DNA from: Geobacter sp. UBA6151
GTDB taxonomy: Bacteria; Desulfobacterota; Desulfuromonadia; Geobacterales; Pseudopelobacteraceae
Assembly (NCBI GenBank): GCA_002423105.1
Contig: DIUT01000046.1
Span: 146,685 to 210,684, forward strand
Length of the DNA: 64,000 bases
Direction: 5' to 3'
Position numbers and translations under genes: made by a program. The stretch's first letter is position 1. Every line of letters begins with the position of its first letter. Of this stretch, positions 8,315 through 16,852 are shown piece by piece. A model generated the notes under the pieces. That model did not search any database. It was not told the origin of the DNA and saw only the letters and a list, made by a program, of their open reading frames with translations.

Positions 8315-9247
8315 TTACTGACCGGCGACCGCCGCCACTTCTGCGGCAAAGTCCGTTTCCTTTTTCTCAAGTCCTTCACCCAGAACAAACTTGGTAAAGC
8401 GCTTCAGGGTGAGGGTGCTGCCTAAAGCCTTGCCGGTCTCAGCCATATACTGCTGAACCGTCTTGTCCGGGTCCTTGACATAGGCTTGCTCCAGCAGGCA
8501 GATGTCGCCGTAGAACTTGTTGGCCTGGCCTTCGATGATCTTCTCGATGATGTTTTCCGGCTTGCCGGTCTGGCGGGCCTTGTCGCGGTAGATATCCTTT
8601 TCCCGCTCCAGTACGTCGCTGGGAACTTCGGAGCGCTGCAGGAACTGGGGGGATGCGGCTGCGGTATGCATGGCCACATCCTTCAGGAAGGTTGCAAGGC
8701 GCTCGTCCTTGGCAACAGCTGCATTGTCGCAGCCGACTTCCACCAGTACGCCGATCTTGCCGCCTGCATGAATGTAGGAGCCAACAGCGCCGCCTTCAGC
8801 GGTAAAAGCAGCAAACCGGCGGATCTGCATGTTTTCGCCGATAACTGAAATGGCTTCGGTCAGCAGGGTCTGGACGGTTTTTGCACTGTCCCCCGCAAAG
8901 GGCTGAGCCAGCAGTTCCTCAAGGGTTGCAGGCTTTGTTTGCAGGACGTGATCAGCCACCTGCTTGACAAAGGTCTGAAACTTGTCGTTTTTGGCCACAA
9001 AGTCGGTTTCGCTGTTGATTTCCACCAGTACTCCGGTGCTACCGTCGGCGGTCAGTGCAGTGGCGACCATACCTTCGGTTGCTGCCCGGCCTGCCTTCTT
9101 GGAAGCTGCGGCAAGGCCTTTCTTGCGCAGGTAATCGACAGCCTGCTCCATATCGCCCCCAACTTCTTCAAGGGCTTTTTTGCAGTCCAGCATGCCTGCG
9201 CCGGTGCTCTTTCTCAGTTCATTAATCTGTGCAGCAGTAATTGCCAT
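8315..9247 (-). CDS. tsf: translation elongation factor Ts
   Basis: Guanine nucleotide exchange factor for EF-Tu. The 310-residue protein has the N-terminal UBA-like domain (ELRKSTGAGMLDCKKALEE), the core motif SETDFVAKNDKFQ that contacts the EF-Tu G domain, and a full second core subdomain and C-terminal part. It is therefore the long form like that of E. coli rather than the shorter form known from some bacteria. GGAGG precedes the ATG. Confidence 0.97.
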   Translation of the reverse strand: MAITAAQINELRKSTGAGMLDCKKALEEVGGDMEQAVDYLRKKGLAAASKKAGRAATEGMVATALTADGSTGVLVEINSETDFVAKNDKFQTFVKQVADHVLQTKPATLEELLAQPFAGDSAKTVQTLLTEAISVIGENMQIRRFAAFTAEGGAVGSYIHAGGKIGVLVEVGCDNAAVAKDERLATFLKDVAMHTAAASPQFLQRSEVPSDVLEREKDIYRDKARQTGKPENIIEKIIEGQANKFYGDICLLEQAYVKDPDKTVQQYMAETGKALGSTLTLKRFTKFVLGEGLEKKETDFAAEVAAVAGQ

Positions 9248-9263
9248 GGTGTTCTATCCTCCG

Positions 9264-9281
9264 GACCACCGGCAGGTGGTC
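9264..9281 (-). other. hairpin in the rpsB-tsf spacer
   Basis: GACCACC and GGTGGTC form a 7-bp perfect stem with a GGCA loop just upstream of the tsf ribosome binding site. It could be a processing or translation-control element; there is no T run. Confidence 0.3.
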
Positions 9282-9328
9282 AGTTGTAGTGGTATGGGTT
9301 TGTTGCGTGCTGCGGTTTGTCCGGGATA

Positions 9329-10102
9329 TTAGTCGGCTGCAGCTTCGCAGGCTACTTCATCGCCGATTGCCTCTTCCAGATCGTCAGAGCCTTCGGCATC
9401 GGTTTGCAGGCTGGTGTTACGGGCTTCGGAGCCTTCGATGACGGCGTCGGCGATTTTGGCGGCCAGCAGGCGGATGGCGCGGATGGCGTCGTCATTACCG
9501 GGGATCACATGATCAATCAGGTCGGGGTCGCAGTTGGTGTCAACCACGGCGACTACGGGGATGCCCAGTTTCTTGGCTTCCTGAACAGCGATTTCCTCAT
9601 TCTTGGGATCGATGACAAAGAGCAGACCCGGCAGCTTGTTCATATGCTTGATGCCGCCCAGAATCTTCTCCAGCTTCTCCCGCTCCTTGTCCAGCTTGAG
9701 GCCTTCCTTTTTGGTATAGGCATCAATGGTGCCGTCTTCGAACATGGTGTCGATCTTCTTCAGGCGCTCGATGCTCTGCTTGACGGTGGAGAAGTTGGTC
9801 AGCATGCCGCCCAGCCAACGCTGATTGACGAAATACTGGCCGCAACGGAGTGCTTCTTCGGAGATGGAATCCTGTGCCTGCTTTTTGGTGCCCACAAACA
9901 GGACGGTGTTGCCCTGCTCAACGGACTCCTTTACGAAGCTGTAGGCGGACTTGAAGTAGCGGACGGTTTTTTGCAGGTCAATGATGTAGATACCGTTCCG
10001 TGCCCCGAAAATGTAGGGTTTCATCTTGGGGTTCCAGCGCTTGGTCTGGTGGCCGAAATGCACGCCGGCTTCCAGCAGTTCCTTCATACTGATACTTGAC
10101 AT
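9329..10102 (-). CDS. rpsB: 30S ribosomal protein S2
   Basis: Small-subunit protein needed for S1 docking. The 257-residue protein starts MSSISMKELLEAGVHFGHQT and shows the S2 signatures WNPKMKPYIFG and FVIDPKNEEIAVQEA. The C-terminus is acidic (EGSDDLEEAIGDE). I chose the ATG at 10102, preceded by GGAG; the frame is open to 10147. First gene of the operon. Confidence 0.97.
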   Translation of the reverse strand: MSSISMKELLEAGVHFGHQTKRWNPKMKPYIFGARNGIYIIDLQKTVRYFKSAYSFVKESVEQGNTVLFVGTKKQAQDSISEEALRCGQYFVNQRWLGGMLTNFSTVKQSIERLKKIDTMFEDGTIDAYTKKEGLKLDKEREKLEKILGGIKHMNKLPGLLFVIDPKNEEIAVQEAKKLGIPVVAVVDTNCDPDLIDHVIPGNDDAIRAIRLLAAKIADAVIEGSEARNTSLQTDAEGSDDLEEAIGDEVACEAAAD

Positions 10103-10215
10103 CGGTTCTTCTCCTTCGTGGGTTGGTTTTTGTTTTCCTCCGCACACGCCTTCTCCCCGGAACCCGCAATGGGCACCCCCGGTTCGGACGTGGCGTGCGA
10201 AATGAAAAGCGAAAC

Positions 10216-10245
10216 TTTATAGCACGTAACTAGCGTGAAAATCAA
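10216..10245 (-). promoter_or_regulatory. rpsB operon promoter
   Basis: TTGATT and TATAAA are 18 bases apart on the minus strand, about 114 bases upstream of rpsB. This leaves a leader of about 100 bases, GC-rich with GGGGTGCCC and CCGGGG segments, which may carry the S2 autoregulatory site; that site cannot be confirmed by eye. Confidence 0.6.
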
Positions 10246-10260
10246 GGGATAAGTGGGATG

Positions 10261-12102
10261 TCAGGGTAGGGAGGTAAAAGGTCGGATGTCGGTTTCAAAC
10301 AGCATCCAGACGCTGTTGATCGGCGCCTGTTCTATCCGGTTGATAGAACTGCCTGTTAGCGCTTCTGCTGTATTGCGCCAGGTTGCGTCACCGCTCAGTT
10401 CTGCCAGCCGCAACAGATTTGTGCGCAGTACGGAAGGCCCGGAGGGGATGACGCCATCGTGGCAGGCGGCGTGATTAACCGGCATCTGTTCGGCATCGTG
10501 CCCGGCCAGCAGCAACTGTTGTCTGTCATCGCGGAAGAGACGCAGCGCCTCTTCGCAGAGGTGTGCTGCTTTATTCAAGTCGTTATCGTCATGTCCGGCA
10601 CTGAACAACTCCAGGTAACCCCAGGTGAGATAGGCATAGTCTTCCAGAAATGCTGGAATGGTTGAGGGTGTCCCGCACCAACTCCGCAACAACCGCCCGT
10701 CAGCACGGGTTAGATTGGCGCTGACAAAATCTGCGGCCCGGCGGGCCGCCTCCAGCCAGCGTTGATTGCCGGTCAGGGCTGCGCCTTTGGCCAGGGCGGC
10801 AATCATCAGGCCGTTCCAGGCGGTAAGGATTTTTTCATCCCGCAGTGGTTGTTCCCGCTGCTTTCGTGTTTCCAGCAACCTGTTCCTCGAATTTCGCAAC
10901 TCTTCAGTGAGTTCCGTTGTATCCACAGTGTCTTTCCGGTGGAGAACGGTTTCACCCGGCGCTTCAAAATTGCCCTCTTCGGTTACACCGTAATAATCAC
11001 AAAACAGCTTTGCATCAACGCCCAACAGTTCCTCAATCTCACGCTTGTGCCAGACATAGCAGGCACCTTCCCGCCCTTCCGAATCAGCGTCCAGGGCGCA
11101 GTAAAAGCCGCCTTCCGGTGATGTCATCTCACCGAGTACGAATTCCAGAAGGTTGTCGGCCATCTCCAGATACTGCCCGTCGGCGGTTACGGCAAAGGCT
11201 TCCAGCGCGGCATAGGCAACCAGCGCTTGATCGTAGAGCATCTTTTCAAAGTGGGGCACCAGCCAGTTCCGGTCGGTGCTGTAGCGATGGATGCCGCCCC
11301 CCAGTTGATCCCAGATGCCGCCGCTGCGCATGGCCCGCAGGCTGGCCAGCGCCATTTCCCGCTCTTCCGGCTTCTTCCGCTTCAGCAAAAACAGCAGATA
11401 GGTGGGCATGGGAAATTTGGGGGCATTGCCGAAACCGGGATGTTGCTGGTCAAAGATCCGTTGCAGCGTGTCAGCAGCCTGATCCGCCAATGCAGGCAGC
11501 GTGGCAGTGTCGCTTGGCGGTTCTTCTGCTGTTTCATGGCGTTGCAAGGTTTCCATCAATGAGCGTGCATTTCGCTCAACTGCGTCCTGACGATGGACCC
11601 AGACGCTGGCGATGTTTCCCAGCAGCTCCAGAAAACCGGGCATTCCCCGGCGGGGCTCTTTGGGCAGGTAGGTCAGGGCGTAGAACGGGGTGCCGTCCGG
11701 TTTGAGAAAGCAGTTGAGCGGCCAGCCGCCGCTGCCGGTCAGGGTCTGGCAGGCGGCCATGCAGAATTCGTCCAGATCGGGCCGCTCTTCCCGGTCTACC
11801 TTGACCGGAATAAAGGCGTGATTGAGGATATCGGCCACCTCTTCGTGTTCAAAGGATTCATGGGCCATGACGTGGCACCAGTGGCAGGTGGCGTAGCCGA
11901 TGGAGACAAAGAGCGGCAGATTGCGCCTGCGGGCCTCTTCCTTTGCTTCCTCACCCCATTCCCGCCAGTCCACCGGGTTTCGGGCATGTTGCAGCAGGTA
12001 GGGAGAGCGGGAGAAGATCAGGCGATTGTAGTCTGGGCCGCCGTCGGGCGGCAGTGCGGAACGGTCAAGGGCCAGCAGGGTATGTAACTCGGTATTAGTC
12101 AT
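10261..12102 (-). CDS. thioredoxin-fold DUF255 protein (YyaL/SSP411 family)
   Basis: A 613-residue protein with an N-terminal thioredoxin-like DUF255 domain (about residues 20-190), containing the CxxC site CHWC at 73-76 in SIGYATCHWCHVM and the family phrases NPVDWREWGEEA and KVDREERPDLDE. The rest is an alpha/alpha-barrel related to N-acylglucosamine 2-epimerase and cellobiose epimerase (FPMPTYLLFLLKR, GGIHRYSTDRNW, KILTAWNGLMIAALAKG). The family is widespread and its reaction unknown; a redox role or sugar epimerase is often guessed. It is convergent with nothing and divergent from dgt. Confidence 0.88.
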   Translation of the reverse strand: MTNTELHTLLALDRSALPPDGGPDYNRLIFSRSPYLLQHARNPVDWREWGEEAKEEARRRNLPLFVSIGYATCHWCHVMAHESFEHEEVADILNHAFIPVKVDREERPDLDEFCMAACQTLTGSGGWPLNCFLKPDGTPFYALTYLPKEPRRGMPGFLELLGNIASVWVHRQDAVERNARSLMETLQRHETAEEPPSDTATLPALADQAADTLQRIFDQQHPGFGNAPKFPMPTYLLFLLKRKKPEEREMALASLRAMRSGGIWDQLGGGIHRYSTDRNWLVPHFEKMLYDQALVAYAALEAFAVTADGQYLEMADNLLEFVLGEMTSPEGGFYCALDADSEGREGACYVWHKREIEELLGVDAKLFCDYYGVTEEGNFEAPGETVLHRKDTVDTTELTEELRNSRNRLLETRKQREQPLRDEKILTAWNGLMIAALAKGAALTGNQRWLEAARRAADFVSANLTRADGRLLRSWCGTPSTIPAFLEDYAYLTWGYLELFSAGHDDNDLNKAAHLCEEALRLFRDDRQQLLLAGHDAEQMPVNHAACHDGVIPSGPSVLRTNLLRLAELSGDATWRNTAEALTGSSINRIEQAPINSVWMLFETDIRPFTSLP

Positions 12103-12133
12103 AGGTATGGCCTTTGATTTCTGGTCGTTAATC

Positions 12134-12161
12134 TTGCTTCTGGCACAAGTTCAACTATGAT
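12134..12161 (+). promoter_or_regulatory. candidate dgt promoter
   Basis: TTGCTT and TATGAT are separated by 16 bases, 30 bases upstream of the dgt ATG, in the divergent spacer between the DUF255 gene and dgt. Confidence 0.5.
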
Positions 12162-12191
12162 ACAACGTGTTCAGGATGAAGGAGAGATAAA

Positions 12192-13445
12192 ATGCACACT
12201 GTCAGTGATCTTTTCAAAAAACCTGCGTTTGGCACTAAAACAAAGGAAGAGCTTGATCATCGCTTGAGGGAAGAAAGGGGCTCGTGGGATGACATAGGGT
12301 CTCTTTTTGACTACAGCGAGCGTCCTGACCTTGCCGCTTTCGCTTGCCGAAGCAGTGCCTCAAAGGGGCGCAGGTATGCCGAGGAGTCCGGCGATCCCCG
12401 TCCCGTGTTTGAGCGTGACCGCGACCGGATTATCCACTGCGCCGCCTTCCGCCGTCTGGAGTACAAGACCCAGGTCTTTCTGAACCACGAAGGGGATTAC
12501 TACCGCACCCGCCTGACCCATTCCCTTGAGGTGGCCCAGATCGGCACGGCCATCGCCCGCCGTCTGCGGCTGAATGAAGATCTGACTGAGGCGTTGGCCC
12601 TGGCTCACGATCTTGGGCATACCCCCTTCGGCCACACCGGGGAAGAGGTGTTGAACCAGCTTATGCAGGGCTTTGGCGGGTTTGAGCATAACTACCAGTC
12701 GTTCCGGGTGGTTGATGAACTGGAGGAGCGTTATCCTGATTTTGACGGCCTGAACCTTTCCTGGGAGGTGCGTGAAGGTATCCTCAAGCACTCTTCCCCG
12801 CACGATGTCCCCACCACCATACTGGACGAATTTCTGCCCGGTGTTGTCCCTTCCATCGAGGCCCAGATCATTAACTATGCCGATGAAATCGCCTACAACA
12901 ACCACGACATTGACGATGGCCTCAAGTCCGGCTATCTGACCCTGGAGAAGCTGAAAGGGGTGGAGTTGTGGGAGCGGATGACGCGCCGGGTGAAGGAACG
13001 CTATCCGTCAATCGACGACAAGCGGTTGGTGGCCCGCACGGTCAGCAGTCTGATCGGCATGCAGATCACCGATATCTGTGAGACCGCCTGGTCCAATATC
13101 AAACAGCACGGTATCAGCTCTCTCGACGACCTGCGCCGGGTCAACCGGGTGGTGGTGCATTTCAGTGCGCAGGTGGAAGAGGAGAACCTGGCGCTGAAGA
13201 AATTTCTGAAGGAGAAGCTGTACCGTCATCACAAGGTGGACAAGATGCGGGTCAAGGCCGAGCATGTGCTGTCGCGGCTGTTCGAGACCTACGTCAAGCG
13301 GCCTAACCTGCTTTCGCCAAAGTACCGCCGCCGGGTTGAGCAGAACGGGGTTGAACGGACCGTGGCCGATTATCTGGCCGGTATGACGGACAGGTATGCG
13401 CTGGATGATTACAAGGCGCTCTTCGAAACCTTCGAGCGGGTGTAG
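12192..13445 (+). CDS. dgt: deoxyguanosinetriphosphate triphosphohydrolase-like protein
   Basis: HD-domain dNTPase that removes tripolyphosphate from dGTP or other dNTPs. The 417-residue protein has the R-x-H…HD…D metal site: RLTHSLEVAQIG, then LAHDLGHTPFGH, and the later NYADEIAYNNHDID. The N-terminal CAAFRRLEYKTQVF segment is typical of type 2 Dgt-like proteins. GGAGAG precedes the ATG. It begins a rightward accessory block that also contains another HD nucleotidase (yfbR) and two toxin-antitoxin modules. Confidence 0.92.
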   Translation: MHTVSDLFKKPAFGTKTKEELDHRLREERGSWDDIGSLFDYSERPDLAAFACRSSASKGRRYAEESGDPRPVFERDRDRIIHCAAFRRLEYKTQVFLNHEGDYYRTRLTHSLEVAQIGTAIARRLRLNEDLTEALALAHDLGHTPFGHTGEEVLNQLMQGFGGFEHNYQSFRVVDELEERYPDFDGLNLSWEVREGILKHSSPHDVPTTILDEFLPGVVPSIEAQIINYADEIAYNNHDIDDGLKSGYLTLEKLKGVELWERMTRRVKERYPSIDDKRLVARTVSSLIGMQITDICETAWSNIKQHGISSLDDLRRVNRVVVHFSAQVEEENLALKKFLKEKLYRHHKVDKMRVKAEHVLSRLFETYVKRPNLLSPKYRRRVEQNGVERTVADYLAGMTDRYALDDYKALFETFERV

Positions 13446-13699
13446 GGGGAAAACGGTTCTTTTTCGCCCTGGCTCCGTCAACCTGTGGGATGCCTTGTGC
13501 GGCGTACTACACAGTACGCCTCCGCGCCATCCCTGGCTTGCCGAATCCAGAACGAAAAACTCCTCGTTTCCAGGCAATGATTGGGGGATATTTGCGTTGA
13601 CCCGTCAGTGTCTCCTCGACGTACTACATGAGTACGCCTGTGTCGCCCCCTCCTCGTTGCCTTGGTCTCATCCCGAATCTGCCGCCTTAGTATGCAGTA
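13446..13699. repeat. non-coding stretch with two CGTA-core palindromes
   Basis: Nothing codes here. Two hairpins stand out. The first (13487-13533) has the core GGCGTACT-acac-AGTACGCC and imperfect outer arms reaching GGGATG / CATCCC. The second (13614-13641) has CGTACT-acatg-AGTACG inside CCTCGA…CCTGTG. The second closely resembles the palindrome inside the 182-bp element at 26523-26704 (CCTCGACGTA…TACGTCTGTG), so they belong to one dispersed repeat family. Confidence 0.6.
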
Positions 13700-13736
13700 T
13701 TGACATATATGATGCAGCCATATAGCATACATCATA
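13700..13736 (+). promoter_or_regulatory. vapBC promoter and candidate operator
   Basis: TTGACA (13700) and TAGCAT (13723) are separated by 17 bases. An inverted repeat TATGATG / CATCATA (13708-13714 and 13730-13736) covers the spacer and -10 region, as expected for autorepression by the antitoxin-toxin complex. Confidence 0.6.
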
Positions 13737-13750
13737 CGTGGAGGTGTGCT

Positions 13751-13975
13751 ATGAAAAGAACAACCATTTTTGCGGATGAATACCTGCTGGATGATGTGAA
13801 AAATCTAGCGCGGCAGAAAAACACCAGCGTTGCCGAGGTGGTGCGGGAGGCGCTTGAGCGCTATGTGGCGGATAATCGTCCGGCTAGCGGTACATCGCTT
13901 TCGTTTGTCGGTATTGGTGAAGGTATTGACAGTAGCGTTGCCGAGCGGCATGAGGAGTTGTTGTGGCAAAAGTGA
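13751..13975 (+). CDS. ribbon-helix-helix antitoxin (VapB/CopG type)
   Basis: A 74-residue protein with an N-terminal RHH DNA-binding motif (KRTTIFADEYLLDDVKNLA…TSVAEVVREALERY) and a disordered C-terminal tail ending in ERHEELLWQ that would wrap the toxin. GGAGG lies 6 bases before the ATG. The toxin gene follows with a 13-base overlap, so synthesis is coupled and the pair should repress its own promoter. Confidence 0.85.
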   Translation: MKRTTIFADEYLLDDVKNLARQKNTSVAEVVREALERYVADNRPASGTSLSFVGIGEGIDSSVAERHEELLWQK

Positions 13976-14403
13976 TTTCTCTTGCGCCGGTTGTTGTGGA
14001 TACCGGCATCATCTATGCTCTGGCTGACCGCCGTGATGCCTGGCATCACCGTGCCGTTGCCTGGCTCGGCAGTTTCAAAGGCCGTCTGGTGGTGCCGGTG
14101 ACGGTGGTTCCGGAAGCCTGTTATCTGTTGAACACCCACCTGTTTCCCGATGCGGAAGCCGCCTTTGTCCGTTCTCTTGCCAACGGTGAGCTGAAGCTTG
14201 AGCAGGTGGATGAAGCGGATATGACCCGTGCCCTTGAAATTCTGACAACCTATGCCGATGCCAACATAGGGCTGGTGGATGCCACGGTGGTTGCCGTTGC
14301 CGAACGCCTGAAGGCCAGTACCGTACTGACCACTGACCGACGGCACTTTTCCCTGATCCGCCCGAAGCATAGAGAGCGGTTTCTGCTGGAACCGGAGGGA
14401 TAA
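13963..14403 (+). CDS. PIN-domain ribonuclease toxin (VapC type)
   Basis: A 146-residue PIN protein expected to cut a tRNA or rRNA when free of antitoxin. All four acidic positions are present: Asp13 (VVVDTG), Glu51 (VVPEACYLL), Asp106 (GLVDATVV) and Asp125 (TTDRRHF), so it looks intact. The GTG at 13963 has AGGAG five bases upstream and lies inside the end of the antitoxin gene; a GTG at 13972 would give a GTGA overlap as an alternative. Confidence 0.87.
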   Translation: MAKVISLAPVVVDTGIIYALADRRDAWHHRAVAWLGSFKGRLVVPVTVVPEACYLLNTHLFPDAEAAFVRSLANGELKLEQVDEADMTRALEILTTYADANIGLVDATVVAVAERLKASTVLTTDRRHFSLIRPKHRERFLLEPEG

Positions 14404-14456
14404 GGCGATAGTTGAGGTGCTTTATTGCGGATAAATATTCCATTTGGGAAGATCAT

Positions 14457-14484
14457 CTGTTCACGCGTGTGTGCGCGTGAACAG
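14457..14484 (+). other. perfect 11-bp inverted repeat before mgtC
   Basis: CTGTTCACGCG and CGCGTGAACAG flank a TGTGTG loop. There is no T run, so it is either an operator or a leader hairpin for the MgtC gene, or a weak terminator for vapBC. Confidence 0.55.
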
Positions 14485-14550
14485 GTCAATAACGAGTTGG
14501 CCCGATAAAAAGGTAATATAACCATCCAAAATTATAGAGGGGTATTTGTC

Positions 14551-15243
14551 ATGGATAGAGAATGGCTGAACATTTTCATGCACCTCCTTGTTGCAACTGT
14601 TGCCGGCGGCCTAATTGGACTTGAGCGGAGCTATCATGGCCGCCCTGCAGGATTCAGAACTCACACTCTTGTCTGCTTGGCTTCTAGCCTCCTTATGCTT
14701 GTTACTATGTATCAAAATAAATGGTTTGCCGGAGCCGCGCTGGAAACAGTCCGTATTGACCCCACCAGAATGGCCCAAGGAGTTATGACAGGCATCGGTT
14801 TTCTTGGCGCGGGCGTTATCATGCGGGAGGGCCTTACCGTAAGAGGGCTGACCACAGCCGGTTCAATCTGGATTACAGCAGCAATCGGGGTACTCTCAGG
14901 GGTAGGTTTTTATAGTGCCGTTGTAATGGGAACAATCGTCACCGTTGGAGTACTGGCCTTTTTTAGAAAAATTGAAAGTCGCATGCCAGCCCAAATTTTT
15001 GCCAATCATACGTTGCACTTTCATCGCAATACTGTGTTGCCAGAGTCAGAAATAAGGGAAATGCTAACTGCTAATGGTTTTTCTGCTGCAAATATCAGCT
15101 ACAGTCTTTTGGAAAAGGGTGAACGCCTTGAATGTCGTATGACAATAAGAACAACAGATAATCGGAATTTCGAGAAGCTAAAAAATTCATTGTTGAACTC
15201 GAAAGAAATTTTAGAATTCAGCATTTTGCTTTCTGGAAGTTGA
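14551..15243 (+). CDS. MgtC/SapB family membrane protein
   Basis: A 230-residue protein with four to five N-terminal membrane segments and the family signatures GGLIGLERSYHGRPAGFRTHTLVCL and GVMTGIGFLGAGVIMREG, then a soluble C-terminal ACT-like domain (about 150-230). MgtC proteins support growth at low magnesium and survival in host cells, partly by inhibiting F-type ATPase; the job of environmental members is less clear. Codon use looks more A/T-rich than the flanking housekeeping genes, especially in the C-terminal half, which fits recent acquisition. Confidence 0.88.
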   Translation: MDREWLNIFMHLLVATVAGGLIGLERSYHGRPAGFRTHTLVCLASSLLMLVTMYQNKWFAGAALETVRIDPTRMAQGVMTGIGFLGAGVIMREGLTVRGLTTAGSIWITAAIGVLSGVGFYSAVVMGTIVTVGVLAFFRKIESRMPAQIFANHTLHFHRNTVLPESEIREMLTANGFSAANISYSLLEKGERLECRMTIRTTDNRNFEKLKNSLLNSKEILEFSILLSGS

Positions 15244-15275
15244 TCGAAAAAAATGGCCAAGAGCCGGTTGCACGC

Positions 15276-15300
15276 CGCCCTGCCCGGAAAACCGACCGGG
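15276..15300. other. GC-rich inverted repeat after mgtC
   Basis: The spacer 15244-15388 holds GCCCGG-aaaaccga-CCGGGC, a 6-bp stem without a T run. Nothing else is seen in this spacer apart from the AAAGGAG site of the next gene. Confidence 0.3.
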
Positions 15301-15388
15301 CGAAGCGGGTGAACTGGGCACCCCGTTGATAAACATAAAACCGAACGGATCAGTCGAAACGAAAGCATCATATTCAAAGGAGTTTTTC

Positions 15389-15817
15389 ATGAGCCTCGAC
15401 TTCTCATCACTGGCAAATGCCATTGGCCAACTGGAAAAAAGCATCAGTTTTGCAAAATCTGATATGGCTAAACAGAATGATGAGCTGTTTGAGCAGTTAC
15501 GCAATTCTGTGATCCAGTGCTTTGAGTTTACCTACGAGCTAAGCTGGAAAATGCTCAAACGGTATCTGGAGGAAACCGCTGCAAACCCAGAAGAAATTGA
15601 CACCAGTGCTTTCCAGAACCTGATACGGATGGGGAATGAGCAAGGCCTGCTGCGTTCGGACTGGTTGCGTTGGAAGATATATCGTCAGGCCCGCACAAAC
15701 AGCAGTCATACCTATGATGCGGACAAAGCCGCGAAGGTGTACGAAATAGCACCGGATTTTCTGGAAGAAGCCAGGTATCTCTATACTCAGCTGATGAAAA
15801 AAGATCAGGCACTATGA
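15389..15817 (+). CDS. HEPN toxin (HepT-like, HI0074 nucleotidyltransferase-substrate-binding family)
   Basis: A 142-residue all-helical HEPN protein. The RNase-type motif RX4H is present as Arg102…His107 in ARTNSSHTYD, so an active ribonuclease is likely. Family members of the HI0074 type pair with a minimal nucleotidyltransferase that adenylylates the HEPN tyrosine near the RX4HXY motif; here a Tyr (Tyr109) follows His107 by two residues, giving RX4HXY. AAAGGAG precedes the ATG. The stop overlaps the next start as ATGA. Confidence 0.87.
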   Translation: MSLDFSSLANAIGQLEKSISFAKSDMAKQNDELFEQLRNSVIQCFEFTYELSWKMLKRYLEETAANPEEIDTSAFQNLIRMGNEQGLLRSDWLRWKIYRQARTNSSHTYDADKAAKVYEIAPDFLEEARYLYTQLMKKDQAL

Positions 15818-16179
15818 GCGACGTGCACGATATTTCCTCGATTACGCTCAGTCAGCAGGATTGGAATGAGGTCCGCCGGATTCTTTCGCATTATCTGCCT
15901 GGCTATACCGTCTGGGCGTTTGGTTCTCGTGTTACGGGTACTGCAAAGCCTTACTCTGATCTCGATCTGGTAGTTCAGACAGATGAACCATTAACCCTTG
16001 AGAGCATGGCGACAATCAAAGATGCCTTTGATGAATCTGACTTGACCATTCGGGTGGATGTTGTTGATTGGGCAGCAACCAGCGATCATTTTCGAGAAAT
16101 TATACAGCAGCAGTATGTGGTGATTCAGCAAGCGGCCAGACAGCAACCGGATGAATGCATTTCTGAAGCAACGCATTGA
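15814..16179 (+). CDS. minimal nucleotidyltransferase antitoxin (MntA-like)
   Basis: A 121-residue MNT-fold protein with GS (37-38) in AFGSRVTG, the DXD pair Asp49 and Asp51 in YSDLDLVV, and a third acidic residue near Asp82 (IRVDVVDW). It should use ATP to modify and silence the HEPN partner encoded just upstream. The translational overlap and order HEPN-MNT are typical of the HepT/MntA toxin-antitoxin class. Confidence 0.87.
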   Translation: MSDVHDISSITLSQQDWNEVRRILSHYLPGYTVWAFGSRVTGTAKPYSDLDLVVQTDEPLTLESMATIKDAFDESDLTIRVDVVDWAATSDHFREIIQQQYVVIQQAARQQPDECISEATH

Positions 16180-16193
16180 TCAGGAGGCCCTGT

Positions 16194-16232
16194 ATGTCTG
16201 AAATGCAATTAATCAAAGGAATGAACAGATGA
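16194..16232 (+). CDS. possible 12-residue leader peptide before yfbR
   Basis: CAGGAGG stands 6 bases before an ATG that opens a 12-codon frame (MSEMQLIKGMNR). Its TGA overlaps the yfbR start as ATGA in another frame. It may serve only to carry ribosomes onto yfbR. Confidence 0.3.
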   Translation: MSEMQLIKGMNR

Positions 16233-16837
16233 AACAATCACCCACCCCCGACCGCCACGACTTTTTCGCCTTTCTGGCCCGGATGCAGTATATCAACCGC
16301 TGGGGCTTGATGCGTAATACGCAGCCTGAGAATATCAAGGAGCATTCCCTGGATGTGGCCATGCTGGCCCATGCTTTGGTGGTGATCCGCAATACTTTTT
16401 ACAGCGGTACGCTGGACCCTAATCTGGCGGCCATGTACGGCATCTTCCATGATGCCAGTGAGATATTTACCGGCGACATGCCGACGCCGGTAAAGCACTT
16501 CAGCAATGATTTCAAGAAGTCGTTTCACCAGCTTGAGAACCGTGCCCGCAAAAAACTGCTGGCCATGCTGCCGCCGGAGCTGGCTTCGGTCTACGAACCG
16601 CTGTTTTTCTTTGAAGAGCAGGATGAGCAGTACAAGCCGGTGATCAAGGCAGCGGACAAGATCGCCGCTCTGATCAAGTGTCTTGAGGAGGAAAAATCCG
16701 GCAACCTGGAGTTCAAACGGGCCGGTCAGGAACATCTGGAAAACCTGCGTAACAACCCGCTACCGGAGGTGATCTATTTCCTTGACCACTTCCTGCCGGG
16801 CTATAGCCTGTCGCTGGACGAACTGCATCTGGGGTAG
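16229..16837 (+). CDS. yfbR: 5'-deoxynucleotidase YfbR-like HD protein
   Basis: A 202-residue HD-domain phosphohydrolase that dephosphorylates deoxynucleoside 5'-monophosphates. Metal-binding motifs are visible: His in NIKEHSLDVAMLAH, HD in GIFHDASEIFTGDMPTPVKHF, and Asp in KAADKIAALIKC. The N-terminal FLARMQYINRWGLMR matches E. coli YfbR. It lies downstream of the HEPN/MNT pair, possibly read from its own leader. Confidence 0.9.
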   Translation: MKQSPTPDRHDFFAFLARMQYINRWGLMRNTQPENIKEHSLDVAMLAHALVVIRNTFYSGTLDPNLAAMYGIFHDASEIFTGDMPTPVKHFSNDFKKSFHQLENRARKKLLAMLPPELASVYEPLFFFEEQDEQYKPVIKAADKIAALIKCLEEEKSGNLEFKRAGQEHLENLRNNPLPEVIYFLDHFLPGYSLSLDELHLG

Positions 16838-16852
16838 GGGAGGGCCGCGTTG

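Noticed and set aside
9317..10099. Long open frame on the plus strand opposite rpsB
   Set aside because: It lies entirely over a clear ribosomal protein gene and has the Gly/Val/Leu-rich look of an antisense shadow.
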